A stretch of DNA of 64,000 nt from assembly GCA_035319765.1 (NCBI GenBank), contig DATHCB010000148.1:3659-67658 (forward strand). The letters run 5' to 3'. Positions 1 through 8,407 of this stretch are shown here, piece by piece; positions within the stretch are counted from its first letter, which is position 1, and each line of letters begins with the position of its first letter. The position numbers and the translations under genes are program-made. The notes below the pieces were generated by a model. That model was not told the origin of the DNA. It did not search any database and was given only the letters and a program-made list of their open reading frames with translations. Origin of the DNA: DATHCB01 sp035319765 (GTDB lineage Archaea > Thermoproteota > Bathyarchaeia > Bathyarchaeales > SOJC01).

Positions 1-1
1 C

Positions 2-1564
2 ACAACCAGCCCTCCTCCGGGGAACTACACTTACCCATACATGACAAACTTGGCGATCACGGCTATTCCCAATTCCGGGTACGTGTTCGACCACTGGGTG
101 ATGAATTCTGGAGGCAACTCTGGTAACCAAAATCCCACGCAGTTCACGATTAACTGGAATACTACGATTCAGCCCATTTTTGAAAACGCCACCTCTGGTC
201 CGCGAACACTTACGATATTCAGTCCAAGCAACGGCACCACAAGCCCGACACCTGGAACCTACAATTACAGCTATGGAGAAAACGTCTCCATAACCGCAAT
301 TCCTCAGAACGGAGCCTACTTCGGCGGCTGGTTCTTGGACCAAGCAAGCGCCGGCATGAGCAACCCGATCACTATAACCATGGACAGTAGTCACACGTTG
401 ATGGCCAACTTTACTCCAAAACCGCCCTCCACCGTGCAAGTGACTATAAGTCCCGCCACAGGAGGAACGACGAACCCAGCACCAGGCACGTACACCTATC
501 CTGCTGGAAACCAAGCAAGAGTCACTGCAATTCCGAATTCCGGCTGGTGGCTTAGCTACTGGCTGCTTGACGGAAACAAGTCTGGAAACTCAACAACGAT
601 CGAGTTCAACCTGAACGGGAATCACACGGTGAGACCCGTCTTCGCTTCGAATTCGCACTCCGCCAGCTACATGCTTGCAATCAACGCAGCAGATGGAGGG
701 ACGACCAATCCGGCGTCTGGAACTTATACGTACAACTATGGAGCGAACGTGACTGTTACGGCCACACCGGAAAGTGGTCAATCCTTTGACTATTGGCTCC
801 TCGACGGTCAAACAGAAAAAGAGAACCCTGTTACTTTGCAAATGACGCAGGACCACACTCTCCAGCCAGTGTTCACTAGCAGTCAGGGCAACTCTGGACC
901 AGGCCACGGTCTCAGCTTCAACATCCCCTCCTTGTTCATCCTTGTTCCTGGGATGGTGGCGATAGCGTGCTGCTTCGTAGGCTACTTGGTTCCTCTGGGG
1001 CTAGCTGTAAGGAAGGGAAAGATTCCACCGAGCGTTAAGAAGCCTCGGCTGTTCCTTGCATTGGTTAGCATATTCATCATCGTAGGCCCTCTTGGCGCAA
1101 CGTTGCTCGCTTACAGGGGCAACCTGAGCGGAGTGCTTACCCCTTCTAACACTAACAAGATCACTAACACGCTCTTTAGTCAGGGCGGAATCGGGATGCC
1201 CAATATAACGAGCGCATGGTACAACCTCACCTCGCGAGAGCTCTGTTTACTGTTTAACTTCAGCAACCCAACAGCGACCAACTTGACGCTCATTGCTTAT
1301 TCGGCAAACTTGACGGATCATAGTGATGGTTATCCCCTAGGGTGGGTAAGGCTCGCTAATCCCGTTACAGCCGCCGCTAATGAAACCGTGACGTTCCAAA
1401 TGACTACCATGCTTGGAGAAGAAGCAGCCGGGCATATCGCAACAGCTTATGCTGGCACGAGCAGTTTTGAGGTCGATCTTTCCAGAGAGAATCTAAACTA
1501 TGCAGGATTAATGCTGCATTTGAACGGAACGAGCACAGTTAACGATGTATCAATATGGAGTTGA
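2..1564 (+). CDS. surface protein with InlB-type B-repeats, partial at window edge
   Basis: The reading frame is open from base 2, so the 5' end lies outside the window. Four repeats of about 75 residues follow one another; each carries a GGTTNPAPGTY-like strand, an ITAIPNSGY strand and a W-LDG turn, which is the divergent InlB B-repeat (Flg_new_2-like) pattern of secreted proteins. Two membrane helices follow (about 915-1010 and 1060-1125), then a domain of about 140 residues with many N-glycosylation-type NxS/T sites. I infer a cell-envelope protein whose repeats and C-terminal domain both lie outside. The downstream membrane protein starts at the stop codon and is probably co-transcribed. 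Function unknown. Confidence 0.75.
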   Translation, partial: TTSPPPGNYTYPYMTNLAITAIPNSGYVFDHWVMNSGGNSGNQNPTQFTINWNTTIQPIFENATSGPRTLTIFSPSNGTTSPTPGTYNYSYGENVSITAIPQNGAYFGGWFLDQASAGMSNPITITMDSSHTLMANFTPKPPSTVQVTISPATGGTTNPAPGTYTYPAGNQARVTAIPNSGWWLSYWLLDGNKSGNSTTIEFNLNGNHTVRPVFASNSHSASYMLAINAADGGTTNPASGTYTYNYGANVTVTATPESGQSFDYWLLDGQTEKENPVTLQMTQDHTLQPVFTSSQGNSGPGHGLSFNIPSLFILVPGMVAIACCFVGYLVPLGLAVRKGKIPPSVKKPRLFLALVSIFIIVGPLGATLLAYRGNLSGVLTPSNTNKITNTLFSQGGIGMPNITSAWYNLTSRELCLLFNFSNPTATNLTLIAYSANLTDHSDGYPLGWVRLANPVTAAANETVTFQMTTMLGEEAAGHIATAYAGTSSFEVDLSRENLNYAGLMLHLNGTSTVNDVSIWS

Positions 1565-1568
1565 CAGT

Positions 1569-2219
1569 GTGAAGAACTTAGGCTTGAATTTTAGAAGCTT
1601 CAACGTGAAGAGCTGGAACTGGTTCGGGCTCGTCGGGGGAGCCCTCACTCTCGTGTTGACCGTGGCCTCCATGTTTGTTCCTTGGTGGCAGATCACTGTC
1701 GGCCGGACACTTGCGATAATAGGTCTCTCTCCAGTTAGTCTGTCAACAAACATCGTGGGCTTCATCGTAGCTCTCCCTATTATCGCCGCTGTTAGTTGGA
1801 TGTTCATGGTGTTGCTCATCTCCGCAGGCATAATTCTCATCATCTACTCCATTGTGCCCACGAAACCTTACTCGGAACGCCTGCTTGGCTTCGCCTACAA
1901 GAAGCCGCTAGGAACGCTGATAGCGTTTGTCGTGCTGATGCTACTCCTAACGAATGCGGGGACAGTATTTGGAATGATGTCAGGGCCTAGCCTGTCGGGA
2001 GCAGACCTCAATGTTCCGTGGACTGGCGCGAAAACATTACATTTGCCCTCCTCCATGGCCCAAGGCACCTTACTCGGCATCGCAATCTCTGCCGAGATCG
2101 AGTGGACCTTCTGGCTTGCCGTCATTGTTGCTGGACTCTGCGTCGCCGCCAGATTATACCACAAGAAACTCGTCAGACCAACCGCTGACAAAAAGACTGA
2201 ACAAACTTCCCAAGAATAA
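1569..2219 (+). CDS. four-helix membrane protein of unknown function
   Basis: About 216 residues with four predicted membrane segments: WFGLVGGALTLVL onward, IVGFIVALPIIAAV onward, GTLIAFVVLMLLL onward, and a last one near the C-terminus ending in a basic tail. I chose GTG at 1569 because GGAG at 1557-1560 is a well-spaced Shine-Dalgarno; an ATG at 1545 in the same frame would overlap the upstream gene by 20 bp and has no such site. The tight junction with the repeat-rich surface protein suggests a two-gene operon. No family recognised. Confidence 0.7.
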   Translation: MKNLGLNFRSFNVKSWNWFGLVGGALTLVLTVASMFVPWWQITVGRTLAIIGLSPVSLSTNIVGFIVALPIIAAVSWMFMVLLISAGIILIIYSIVPTKPYSERLLGFAYKKPLGTLIAFVVLMLLLTNAGTVFGMMSGPSLSGADLNVPWTGAKTLHLPSSMAQGTLLGIAISAEIEWTFWLAVIVAGLCVAARLYHKKLVRPTADKKTEQTSQE

Positions 2220-2242
2220 TCTCGGGATGGGCATTATTCTTG
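2211..2242 (+). terminator. stem-loop at the stop codon
   Basis: A perfect 10-bp inverted repeat, CAAGAATAAT (2211-2220) and ATTATTCTTG (2233-2242), with a 12-base loop. The TAA stop of the preceding gene lies inside the left arm. A plausible transcription end; no long T run follows. Confidence 0.4.
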
Positions 2243-2397
2243 AAAAAGCATGCTCTACTTGTAAATGCGTGTTCAGCTTTTACCCTCTCCTACGACGCTT
2301 CAAGTAAGGCTTCTCCAGCCGAGACGAGTCCGACTGAGCTCGAATTTCTGATACAGCGGTGGACTTGAAGCCATGTTCACCTGGAGACATCGAAGCA

Positions 2398-2492
2398 GAA
2401 ATTGCATCTTCTGCAACTCCCCTTTTTTCTGATAAAGCGCGCGCATTATATCACTATTTTCATCGTATCAGAAAAAATAAGGGATGCAATTC
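2398..2492. repeat. inverted-repeat element with GCGCGCGC in the loop
   Basis: Within the gene-less stretch 2220-2613. Arms 2398-2434 and 2466-2492 are complementary: GAAATTGCATC pairs with GATGCAATTC, and TTTTTTCTGATA (2423-2434) pairs perfectly with TATCAGAAAAAA (2466-2477). The left arm has about ten extra bases. GCGCGCGC (2437-2444) lies in the loop. The size and terminal symmetry resemble a MITE or a large cruciform. The rest of 2243-2613 shows no gene. Confidence 0.6.
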
Positions 2493-2613
2493 AACATTAG
2501 AAGTGGTTAGAGTGACTGGTTCGGCAAGTCCAGCGTGAAGGCAGTTCATGGTCGTTTTTCAGCATCCCGATACAAAGGTTTTTTTGGCCGCCACGAATAT
2601 CCTTGTTTTGAAC

Positions 2614-3609
2614 ATGAAAATGAAAGCGATCGTAGCCGAAAGATACGGATCACCTGATGCTCTTGAGCTCAAAGATGTAGAGAAGCCTACTCCCACAGAT
2701 AATGAAATATTGGTGAAAGTTCATGCGGCATCAGTAAATCCAATGGACTGGCATCTCCTTGAAGGTAAACCGTTCATAGCTCGACCGATGACTGGCGGTC
2801 TTCTCAAACCAAAAAACACGAGACTTGGAGTTGACATAGCCGGCAAAGTTGAAGCGGTTGGCATGAACGTGAAGGAGTTTCAGCCAGGTGGTGAAGTGTT
2901 CGGATCTGGTCGAGGCGGTTTCGCCGAGTATGTGTGTACTCGTGAAGATTCGTTGGTGTTGAAGCCGGCCGACGTATCGTTCGAGGAGGCAGCCGCGGTG
3001 CCCACTGCGGCATTCACGGCATTGCAAGGTCTTCGCGATAAGGGACAGGTTCAGGCCGGACAGAAGGTCCTGATTGACGGGGCATCTGGAGGTGTCGGAA
3101 CGTTTGCAGTGCAGATTGCCAAATCATTCGGCGCCGAAGTAACCGGCGTGTGCAGCACGAGAAATCTGGACATGGTGCGATCTATCGGCGCTGACCATGT
3201 AATTGATTACACCCAAGAGGATTTCACAAAGAAGGAACAACGTTACGACCTGATTCTTGCCACTGCGGGATATCATTCGATCTTCGATTACAGCCGCGCG
3301 TTAAGCCCCAAAGGAATCTACGTCTTTATCGGAGGTTCACGCCTAATGCGCTCTCTCCTCCAAGCCATGCTCCTTGGACCGTTGATTTCAATGACCGGAA
3401 ACAAGAAAATGACGTCCATGATAGCGAAACGGAACAAAAAGGATCTAGTTTTTCTGAAAGACCTTCTTGAAGCTGGCAGAATAAAGCCGGTCATGGATAG
3501 AAGCTACCCCTTAAGTGAGGTCCCCGAAGCTCTCCGTTATCTTGAAGAAGGACACGCCCGGGGAAAAGTCGTAATAACTTTAGAACCTAACCTGCGCAAA
3601 GCCGATTAA
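2614..3609 (+). CDS. NAD(P)H:quinone reductase-like, zinc-independent MDR family
   Basis: 331 residues, the usual length for quinone oxidoreductase (QOR/zeta-crystallin-like) members of the medium-chain dehydrogenase/reductase family. The start MKMKAIVAERYGSPDALEL matches the family N-terminus, so I use ATG 2614; ATG 2548 would add 22 atypical residues. The N-terminal GroES-like domain runs to about residue 120. The Rossmann NAD(P) motif GASGGVG lies near residues 156-162. The catalytic-zinc cysteine ligands of alcohol dehydrogenases are absent, so hydride transfer to a quinone or enone is the family expectation; substrate unknown. It stands alone, with a short stem-loop after the stop. Confidence 0.85.
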   Translation: MKMKAIVAERYGSPDALELKDVEKPTPTDNEILVKVHAASVNPMDWHLLEGKPFIARPMTGGLLKPKNTRLGVDIAGKVEAVGMNVKEFQPGGEVFGSGRGGFAEYVCTREDSLVLKPADVSFEEAAAVPTAAFTALQGLRDKGQVQAGQKVLIDGASGGVGTFAVQIAKSFGAEVTGVCSTRNLDMVRSIGADHVIDYTQEDFTKKEQRYDLILATAGYHSIFDYSRALSPKGIYVFIGGSRLMRSLLQAMLLGPLISMTGNKKMTSMIAKRNKKDLVFLKDLLEAGRIKPVMDRSYPLSEVPEALRYLEEGHARGKVVITLEPNLRKAD

Positions 3610-3610
3610 A

Positions 3611-3625
3611 GCGCTCTTGGAGCGC
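3611..3625 (+). terminator. short stem-loop after the oxidoreductase gene
   Basis: GCGCTC-TTG-GAGCGC starts two bases after the stop codon: a 6-bp perfect stem with a 3-base loop. The remaining bases to 3898 hold small palindromes (GGCTAGC repeats near 3850-3868, GCACG/CGTGC near 3878-3891) but no gene that I can see. Confidence 0.35.
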
Positions 3626-3898
3626 CTTGCCAAGAAAGGTTTAAGCCTGATAGGATAAAGCATTCCAGTTTGGCTCGTGCGGCTCTTCTCAGAGTAGCCG
3701 TCTTATACAACGTTCCAAACGCTTGCAACAGAGCCACAGCGGACCTGGTAATTTCGAGCCCCTTATTTAGCAATGGTGACTAAGAGCAACGAGCAAAAGT
3801 CTGTGTGCCGAGAGTGGCTCGCTTGGTTGTTCCGACTCGGTTGGGGGATTCTGGCTAGCTGGCTAGCCAAGCTCATGGCACGCGTCGTGCGCATGGGG

Positions 3899-4993
3899 CT
3901 ATTCTTTTGATTGCGCGAGGCTTTGTACCCATTTTCTTTGTTCCCATAGTGCGCATCCGTGTGTTTCTTCGAGCTGTTTGTGGTTTTCTCTAATTGTCTT
4001 GAGCATCTTTGACTGCAGTGCTTCTTTGAGTGAACAGTTCTTGATGTTTATGTCTGAGTAGGGAATGAACGGGCATGGCTCCACGTTGCCTTCAGCGCTT
4101 ATGTGAACAAATCCGCGTCCCGCTGAAAGGCAACCGCCGATTTCTTCCTCATCCCACGGAAGCGCAACGAACACCGCTCTGTATTTAGCGCGGAAAGCAT
4201 CTCTTCTCTTAACAAGTTCCAACCTTTGCGCTTCAGTCAGGACCCAGTTTTCAGTTCCTTCTTTGACGGGAGTATACTCCACGAGCATGAAGAGCTTGCA
4301 CCCGGCGTTGACGAGTTTTTCGACAAACTCGTCTTCCGTTACTTCGTCGAAGTTGTTCCTTGTAATCGTAAGTGAGGTGCCCCAGAAAATCTCTTCATGT
4401 TTAAGCATGCCAATTGAATTCTGAAGCATTTCGTACACTCCTTTTCCCCTGCGTTCGTCGGTGTCAGTCTGATACCCTTCGAGGCTGAGCAAGGGTACAA
4501 CATTTCTTTTCTCAATTATTTTCTTGAGGACGTCATCGTTGATTAACAGACCGTTGGTAAACATGAGAAACATGATCTCCGGATATTCTGCTGGAACGTC
4601 TAGTAGTCCCTCGCGCATTAGAGGCTCTCCCCCGCCCAGCACGATAAACGAGATGCCGAGTTCCTTTGCTTCCGCGATGGCTCTCTTGAGTCTTTCATCG
4701 CTTAGGTCGGCGTCAGCGGTCGGGCGAAGAGTTTGATGATAACAGCCCTTGCAGTGAAGGTTGCATCTGCTCGTCACGCTGAAGACAAGAATAGGCGGAA
4801 CATGAATTCCCTGCTTCTCCCAGCTCTGCCTTATCCTCGCAGCACGTCTCTGCCAATTGAGAGTCTTGAGAAAGAAAACTGCCTGCGCCGGATCGCTCAA
4901 CGCGCTTCTCAAGGCATCTTTGAAGAACACTCTCAGCGAATTGCTCAGGATCTTGTTGAAATCTAACCCTGACGCCTTTGAGGTTGAAGCCAT
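3899..4993 (-). CDS. radical SAM protein with C-terminal cysteine-rich region
   Basis: 364 residues. The radical SAM cluster motif CNLHCKGC gives C77, C81 and C84 as [4Fe-4S] ligands. GGGEP near residue 119 is the SAM amino-group motif. Later cysteines in the GGCLSAGRG, VEPCPF and GCALW segments form a SPASM-like auxiliary cluster region, as in MoaA/PqqE-type enzymes and heme d1/AdoMet peptide-modifying enzymes. Substrate cannot be assigned. The first 65 residues are an extra helical segment. It is a lone gene reading towards the oxidoreductase; a TATA-like CTTAAATA lies at 5031-5038, upstream on its strand. Confidence 0.85.
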   Translation of the reverse strand: MASTSKASGLDFNKILSNSLRVFFKDALRSALSDPAQAVFFLKTLNWQRRAARIRQSWEKQGIHVPPILVFSVTSRCNLHCKGCYHQTLRPTADADLSDERLKRAIAEAKELGISFIVLGGGEPLMREGLLDVPAEYPEIMFLMFTNGLLINDDVLKKIIEKRNVVPLLSLEGYQTDTDERRGKGVYEMLQNSIGMLKHEEIFWGTSLTITRNNFDEVTEDEFVEKLVNAGCKLFMLVEYTPVKEGTENWVLTEAQRLELVKRRDAFRAKYRAVFVALPWDEEEIGGCLSAGRGFVHISAEGNVEPCPFIPYSDINIKNCSLKEALQSKMLKTIRENHKQLEETHGCALWEQRKWVQSLAQSKE

Positions 4994-5030
4994 GTTTTCA
5001 TCTCATCTGATGAACTCGAGTCAAAGCGCT

Positions 5031-5038
5031 CTTAAATA
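5031..5038 (-). promoter_or_regulatory. TATA box for the radical SAM gene
   Basis: Read on the minus strand this is TATTTAAG, about 40 bp before the ATG at 4993, leaving a leader of about 15 bases. It is a good match to archaeal TATA boxes. Confidence 0.5.
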
Positions 5039-5123
5039 GATACTCTAGTGGTCTTTCGCTCGCGCGCGCTAAGTGTGTGTACGCGTGCTTGTGCAACGGT
5101 TAGGACAAGAGCGAGACCTTTGT

Positions 5124-5769
5124 CGAAAAAGGTTTGAGTGCAGAGGAAAGAAGGAAGAAGAATAGCGCGGGCGCGCTAGAACTTAAGCCCTCCCTCAGCA
5201 CTCTCGCCCAAGTATTAACGTTGTGCAAGTTTGCTATACGCATTTCGGATTAAGGTTCTGTTAACTCTTAGGCGCTTGGCGAAGTCTGTTAACCGTCGGC
5301 GCTTTTCTAATGCTCTATAAGATTGTTTCCTTCTAGTTCAGGAAGAGAAAGGTAGAGGCTGAATAGAGAAGGAGAGTTCTCAGAAAATCAGTTCCCTACA
5401 TTTCCTCCCATCATCTTTACCTAGGTACTAGTGATTAGGTATATTTGTTTTTTCTGCAGACTGACCATGAATCTATATCCTAGAAACAAAAATCTAATAC
5501 CTTCAATCAATTCTCTAATTCAATCGATTCAACCATAGACCTCGTTGGGTAGCTCAGAAAAGAAGAGAGTATGGCGTAAGGACGGGTTCGCTTTAACCGT
5601 CCTTAACCATAGGTATGCAGGTAAGCGTCTTCACTATCTGCATACACTCTCCAAGTTCGCAAATATTCCGAAATGCGTATATAAAATCGCATGATGTTTA
5701 GAAATAGGTAAGAGTGCGGAGAGTTATATTATCTCCTCCTCCTCTCCTCTCTGCACTCAAACCTTTTCG
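5124..5769. repeat. 646-bp gene-less block bounded by nested inverted repeats
   Basis: Outer arms: CGAAAAAGGTTTGAGTGCAG (from 5124) against CTGCACTCAAACCTTTTCG (5751-5769). Inner arms: TATACGCATTTCGGA (5235-5249) is perfectly complementary to 5667-5681. No coding frame is visible between them. A third copy of the outer arm, CTCTCTGCACC then AAAACCTTTTTCGG, lies at 54031-54056. A GCGCGC palindrome (TAGCGCGGGCGCGCTA, 5164-5179) sits near the left end. It looks like a decayed or non-autonomous mobile element; a structured RNA is the alternative. Confidence 0.55.
5565..5650. other. possible three-way-junction RNA or DNA fold
   Basis: Outer stem GAGAGT (5565-5570)/ACTCTC (5645-5650) encloses two hairpins: TAAGGACGG (5577-5585)/CCGTCCTTA (5597-5605), extended by TATGG/CCATA after a bulge, and GTATGCAG (5613-5620)/CTGCATAC (5638-5645). 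Adjacent strong stems with a closing helix suggest a folded transcript. No family recognised. Confidence 0.35.
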
Positions 5770-5791
5770 TTAAAACTTGGGCTTTCTCACA

Positions 5792-5935
5792 TTAAGCGTG
5801 GACTTGCTGTTTGGAAGCTTTCTTGATTAGAGACAGCCATTCCCTCTCGCTTGATCCAGCATCTATTTTGGCTTTCTGTGCTGGCGTTTCTCCGTTCAAT
5901 GCCATGTGAGGTCTCAAAAAGCTGTAGTAGACTGG
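5792..5935 (-). pseudogene. C-terminal remnant of a DDE transposase
   Basis: On the minus strand 5935-5792 reads YYSFLRPHMALNGETPAQ, then KAKID and a tail ending LSLIKKASKQQVHA before a stop. The (N/S)F-RPH-AL-GKTPAE segment is the hallmark end of IS6/IS240-like and related DDE transposases. Upstream in frame there is a TAG (5936-5938), and beyond 5965 the sequence turns into TTTG-rich repeats, so only the last 48 codons survive. It lies just outside the 5124-5769 inverted-repeat block, perhaps a relic of the same element. Confidence 0.65.
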
Positions 5936-5963
5936 CTATAGCGGCCTTTCCTCAATGGGGATC

Positions 5964-6200
5964 ATCTTTGTTTGTCTTTGTCTGTCTGTTGTGTGTGTTT
6001 GTTGTTTGTTTTTGTCACACGTTATTTTTGTCTTGCGTTTGTTTAATATATTACTCGCATTGGGTTGGGATAAAACTTTACCCTTTTTCTTCTTCTAACT
6101 ACGATTCTCTCTACTACTCTCTCACTCTCTCTCTACACACATACAAACAAACAAAAACAAACAAACAAAAATAAACAAACAAGAATAAACAATCAACTAA
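5964..6200. repeat. (TTTG)n / (CAAA)n arms around a GGGATAAAACTTTACCC core
   Basis: T/G-rich repeats (5964-6045) and A/C-rich repeats (6138-6190) are complementary and flank the core GGGATAAAACTTTACCC (6067-6083). The core is followed by CTTTTTCTTCTTCTAACT and CT-rich sequence. The same CT-rich flank appears inverted at 11660-11733. Could form a long cruciform. No coding frame. Confidence 0.55.
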
Positions 6201-6239
6201 TTAAACAGAATAACGAAAAAACAGAAATGCGTACAGACA

Positions 6240-6262
6240 GAACGTTTCAAAATCCTTATTTG
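6240..6262 (+). promoter_or_regulatory. shared upstream motif of surface genes (copy 1)
   Basis: GAACGTTTCAAAATCCTTAT, ending 39 bp before the TTG start of the NosD-like gene. Close relatives stand before two other surface genes (12895-12920, 14871-14896). The A/T-rich centre could hold the BRE/TATA. Confidence 0.5.
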
Positions 6263-6300
6263 CCAATGAAGCCTCAACTATACAGCAGGAGAAGCGAGAG

Positions 6301-8073
6301 TTGAGGAGGATTGCTTCGAGCCTAATCGTAGCGTTGTTGGTTTTGAGTTTATCCATACTTGCTTTTAATGTTAAGCCAGCCAGAGCACAATCAGGAGGAG
6401 CAATCATCATCAATCCTGACGGAAGCATAAGCAGCCCTGTAACTGCAAATATCACCACTTCCGATGAGATCACGTACACTTTCACGGGCAACAACTATCT
6501 GCCCATAGTCGTGGAGAGGAGTAACATAATCATAAACGGAAATGGCAACACACTCCAAGCCTCCGGAGGATTCGGGTTCTCTCTAACGGACATGAGCAGC
6601 GTAACAATAAAAAACACTACCATAACAAAAAGCTATTATGGCATTTTTCTAAACTCTTCCTCTAGCAACACTTTGTCCGATAACAACGCCACGGCAAATG
6701 GCATTGGCTTTTACCTCTTCGCTTCATCTAACGATAATACTTTGTCCGGAAACAACGTCAGGGCCAATAGCGTATATGGCATTTATCTTGACAATTCTTC
6801 TAGCAACGTTTTGTCTGACAACAATATCACGGCGAACCGCCTTTTTGGCATTGACCTTTATTCTTCTTCTGACAACACTTTGTCTGGCAACGTGATGGCA
6901 AATAATACTTACAACCTTGCCGTCTATGGCTTCGTTTTGAGCGATTTCGTGAATTCTATCGATGTTTCAAACCTTGTGAATGGCAAGCCCGTCTATTACT
7001 TGATAGGTCAGTCGAACGTCCTGATAAGCCCCCAAACCTGTCCCAAGGGCGCTGGATATCTGGGTCTAGTCAACTGCAAGAATATGACGGTGCAAGGACT
7101 GACACTCGACAAAAACTTTCCTGGGCTTCTGATAGCAAATACTAACGACTCAAGAATCGCTGACAACAACGTCACGGCAAGCAGCAATTATGGCATGCTA
7201 CTTTGCTATTCATCTGGCGATGTCGCGTCTGGCAACGACATAATAGCAAACGATGCGTACGGCATTTTTGCCTCCTGTCTTAACAACAGTACCCTCTCCG
7301 GTAACAACGCCACGGCAGACTATGGCGGCGGCATTGCGCTCGACTCTTCATCTGGCGATGTCGTGTCTGGCAACAGCTTCACAGCAAACAACGGCGGTGG
7401 CGTTGTCCTCTTCTCCTCTTCAGGCAATAGCATCTTTCATAATGACTTCTGGAATAACGTACCACAAGCGCAAGCGAGTTCGAACTCTAGCAATGCTTGG
7501 GATGACGGTTATCCTAGTGGCGGTAATTACTGGAGCAATTATCAGACAAGGTATCCTAGTGCTATCGCGAATGACAGTTCGGCAATATGGAACACGCCTT
7601 ATGATGTCGCTAGTAATAACATTGACAGATATCCGCTTATGGCGCCGTTCGACAGCTTCAACGTGACTTGGAACAATCAGACATACCCTATCGAAACTGT
7701 CAGCAACTCCACGCTTAGCAACTTCAACTTCAGCGCAACCGCCAAAACACTCACCTTCAACGTGACAGGCACGAGTGGGACAGTGGGCTTCTGCAGAGTT
7801 GCTATACCCTTGTCGCTCATGTCGGGAGAATGGACTGTTACAGTGAACGGTACGCCAATCTCCTATAGCACACTATACGATTCGAACTACACGTACGTCT
7901 ACTTCAAGTACATGCAGAGCACGAAAACAGTCCAGATCCAAAGCACAAACGCAGTCCCAGAATTTCAACCCTTCATGCTGCTGCCTTTGTTTATGATAGT
8001 AACGCTACTTGGAGCCATAGCCTTCAAGAAGCGTGCCAAAAAACTAAATGCTTACGAGTCTAGGCGTCCATGA
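6301..8073 (+). CDS. NosD-like secreted right-handed beta-helix protein with C-terminal anchor
   Basis: 590 residues starting at TTG, with AGGAG at 6287-6291 as Shine-Dalgarno. Residues 1-30 are a signal peptide ending near ARAQS. About 350 residues of PbH1-type repeats follow (SSSNTLSGNN-like turns every 22-24 residues), the fold of NosD and pectate-lyase-like proteins. Then come the conserved GGNYWSNY and DRYPLMAPF segments that close such proteins, an Ig-like domain of about 90 residues, and VPEFQPFMLLPLFMI with a basic tail, a PEF-CTERM-like anchor. Likely a surface adhesin or carbohydrate-binding protein. It is a shorter paralogue of the 1077-residue protein at 14924. Confidence 0.85.
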   Translation: MRRIASSLIVALLVLSLSILAFNVKPARAQSGGAIIINPDGSISSPVTANITTSDEITYTFTGNNYLPIVVERSNIIINGNGNTLQASGGFGFSLTDMSSVTIKNTTITKSYYGIFLNSSSSNTLSDNNATANGIGFYLFASSNDNTLSGNNVRANSVYGIYLDNSSSNVLSDNNITANRLFGIDLYSSSDNTLSGNVMANNTYNLAVYGFVLSDFVNSIDVSNLVNGKPVYYLIGQSNVLISPQTCPKGAGYLGLVNCKNMTVQGLTLDKNFPGLLIANTNDSRIADNNVTASSNYGMLLCYSSGDVASGNDIIANDAYGIFASCLNNSTLSGNNATADYGGGIALDSSSGDVVSGNSFTANNGGGVVLFSSSGNSIFHNDFWNNVPQAQASSNSSNAWDDGYPSGGNYWSNYQTRYPSAIANDSSAIWNTPYDVASNNIDRYPLMAPFDSFNVTWNNQTYPIETVSNSTLSNFNFSATAKTLTFNVTGTSGTVGFCRVAIPLSLMSGEWTVTVNGTPISYSTLYDSNYTYVYFKYMQSTKTVQIQSTNAVPEFQPFMLLPLFMIVTLLGAIAFKKRAKKLNAYESRRP

Positions 8074-8400
8074 CTGTTTCTCGTTCCTCAAATACTGAGC
8101 TAACAAATAGGCCTCTTCATTAATCAAGGTGTCAAGAGTCTGCTTACTGCCATAACGCATTCTAGGAATCTTAACAACACTTTCAAAGAGACTGTTCAAC
8201 CTCTCAGCCAAATCGTTAGTCTCATACTCAACTAAATGAACCCTCTTAAACATCCTCAGCTTCATCAAAAAATCAGTTACGAGAACAAAATCGTTCAGCG
8301 TTCAATCAGAAGATCATCAATCACATGGCGATACAATTCTAGAGCAGCGCGCGTCAAGAATCGGAACGACGTTGTAAGCACGTATTTAGCGCGGGCAAAA
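8044..8400 (-). pseudogene. frameshifted remnant of an unidentified gene
   Basis: From 8400 the minus strand reads a plausible protein (KYVLTTSFRFLTRAAL, then LYRHVIDDLLIER) up to a stop near 8306. It then continues in another frame (TLNDFVLVTDFLMKLRMFKR, later ERLNSLFESVVKI) to the stop at 8044, so a frameshift splits it. The last 20 residues (YLRNEKQSWTPRLV) recur on the plus strand at 10842-10903. The style (T-N-x-x-ERLN) hints at a transposase or integrase, but I cannot name it. Its 3' end overlaps the NosD-like gene by 30 bp. Confidence 0.4.
8053..8113 (+). repeat. 61-bp segment, inverted copy at 10842-10903
   Basis: ACGAGTCTAGGCGTCCATGA and about 40 following bases match the reverse complement of 10842-10903. 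The first 24 bases are identical; the remainder is about 80% identical by eye. Confidence 0.75.
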
Positions 8401-8407
8401 GCGAATC

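Noticed and set aside
5547..5557. GGGTAGCTCAG, like a tRNA D-arm
   Set aside because: No acceptor, anticodon or T-arm can be fitted around it.
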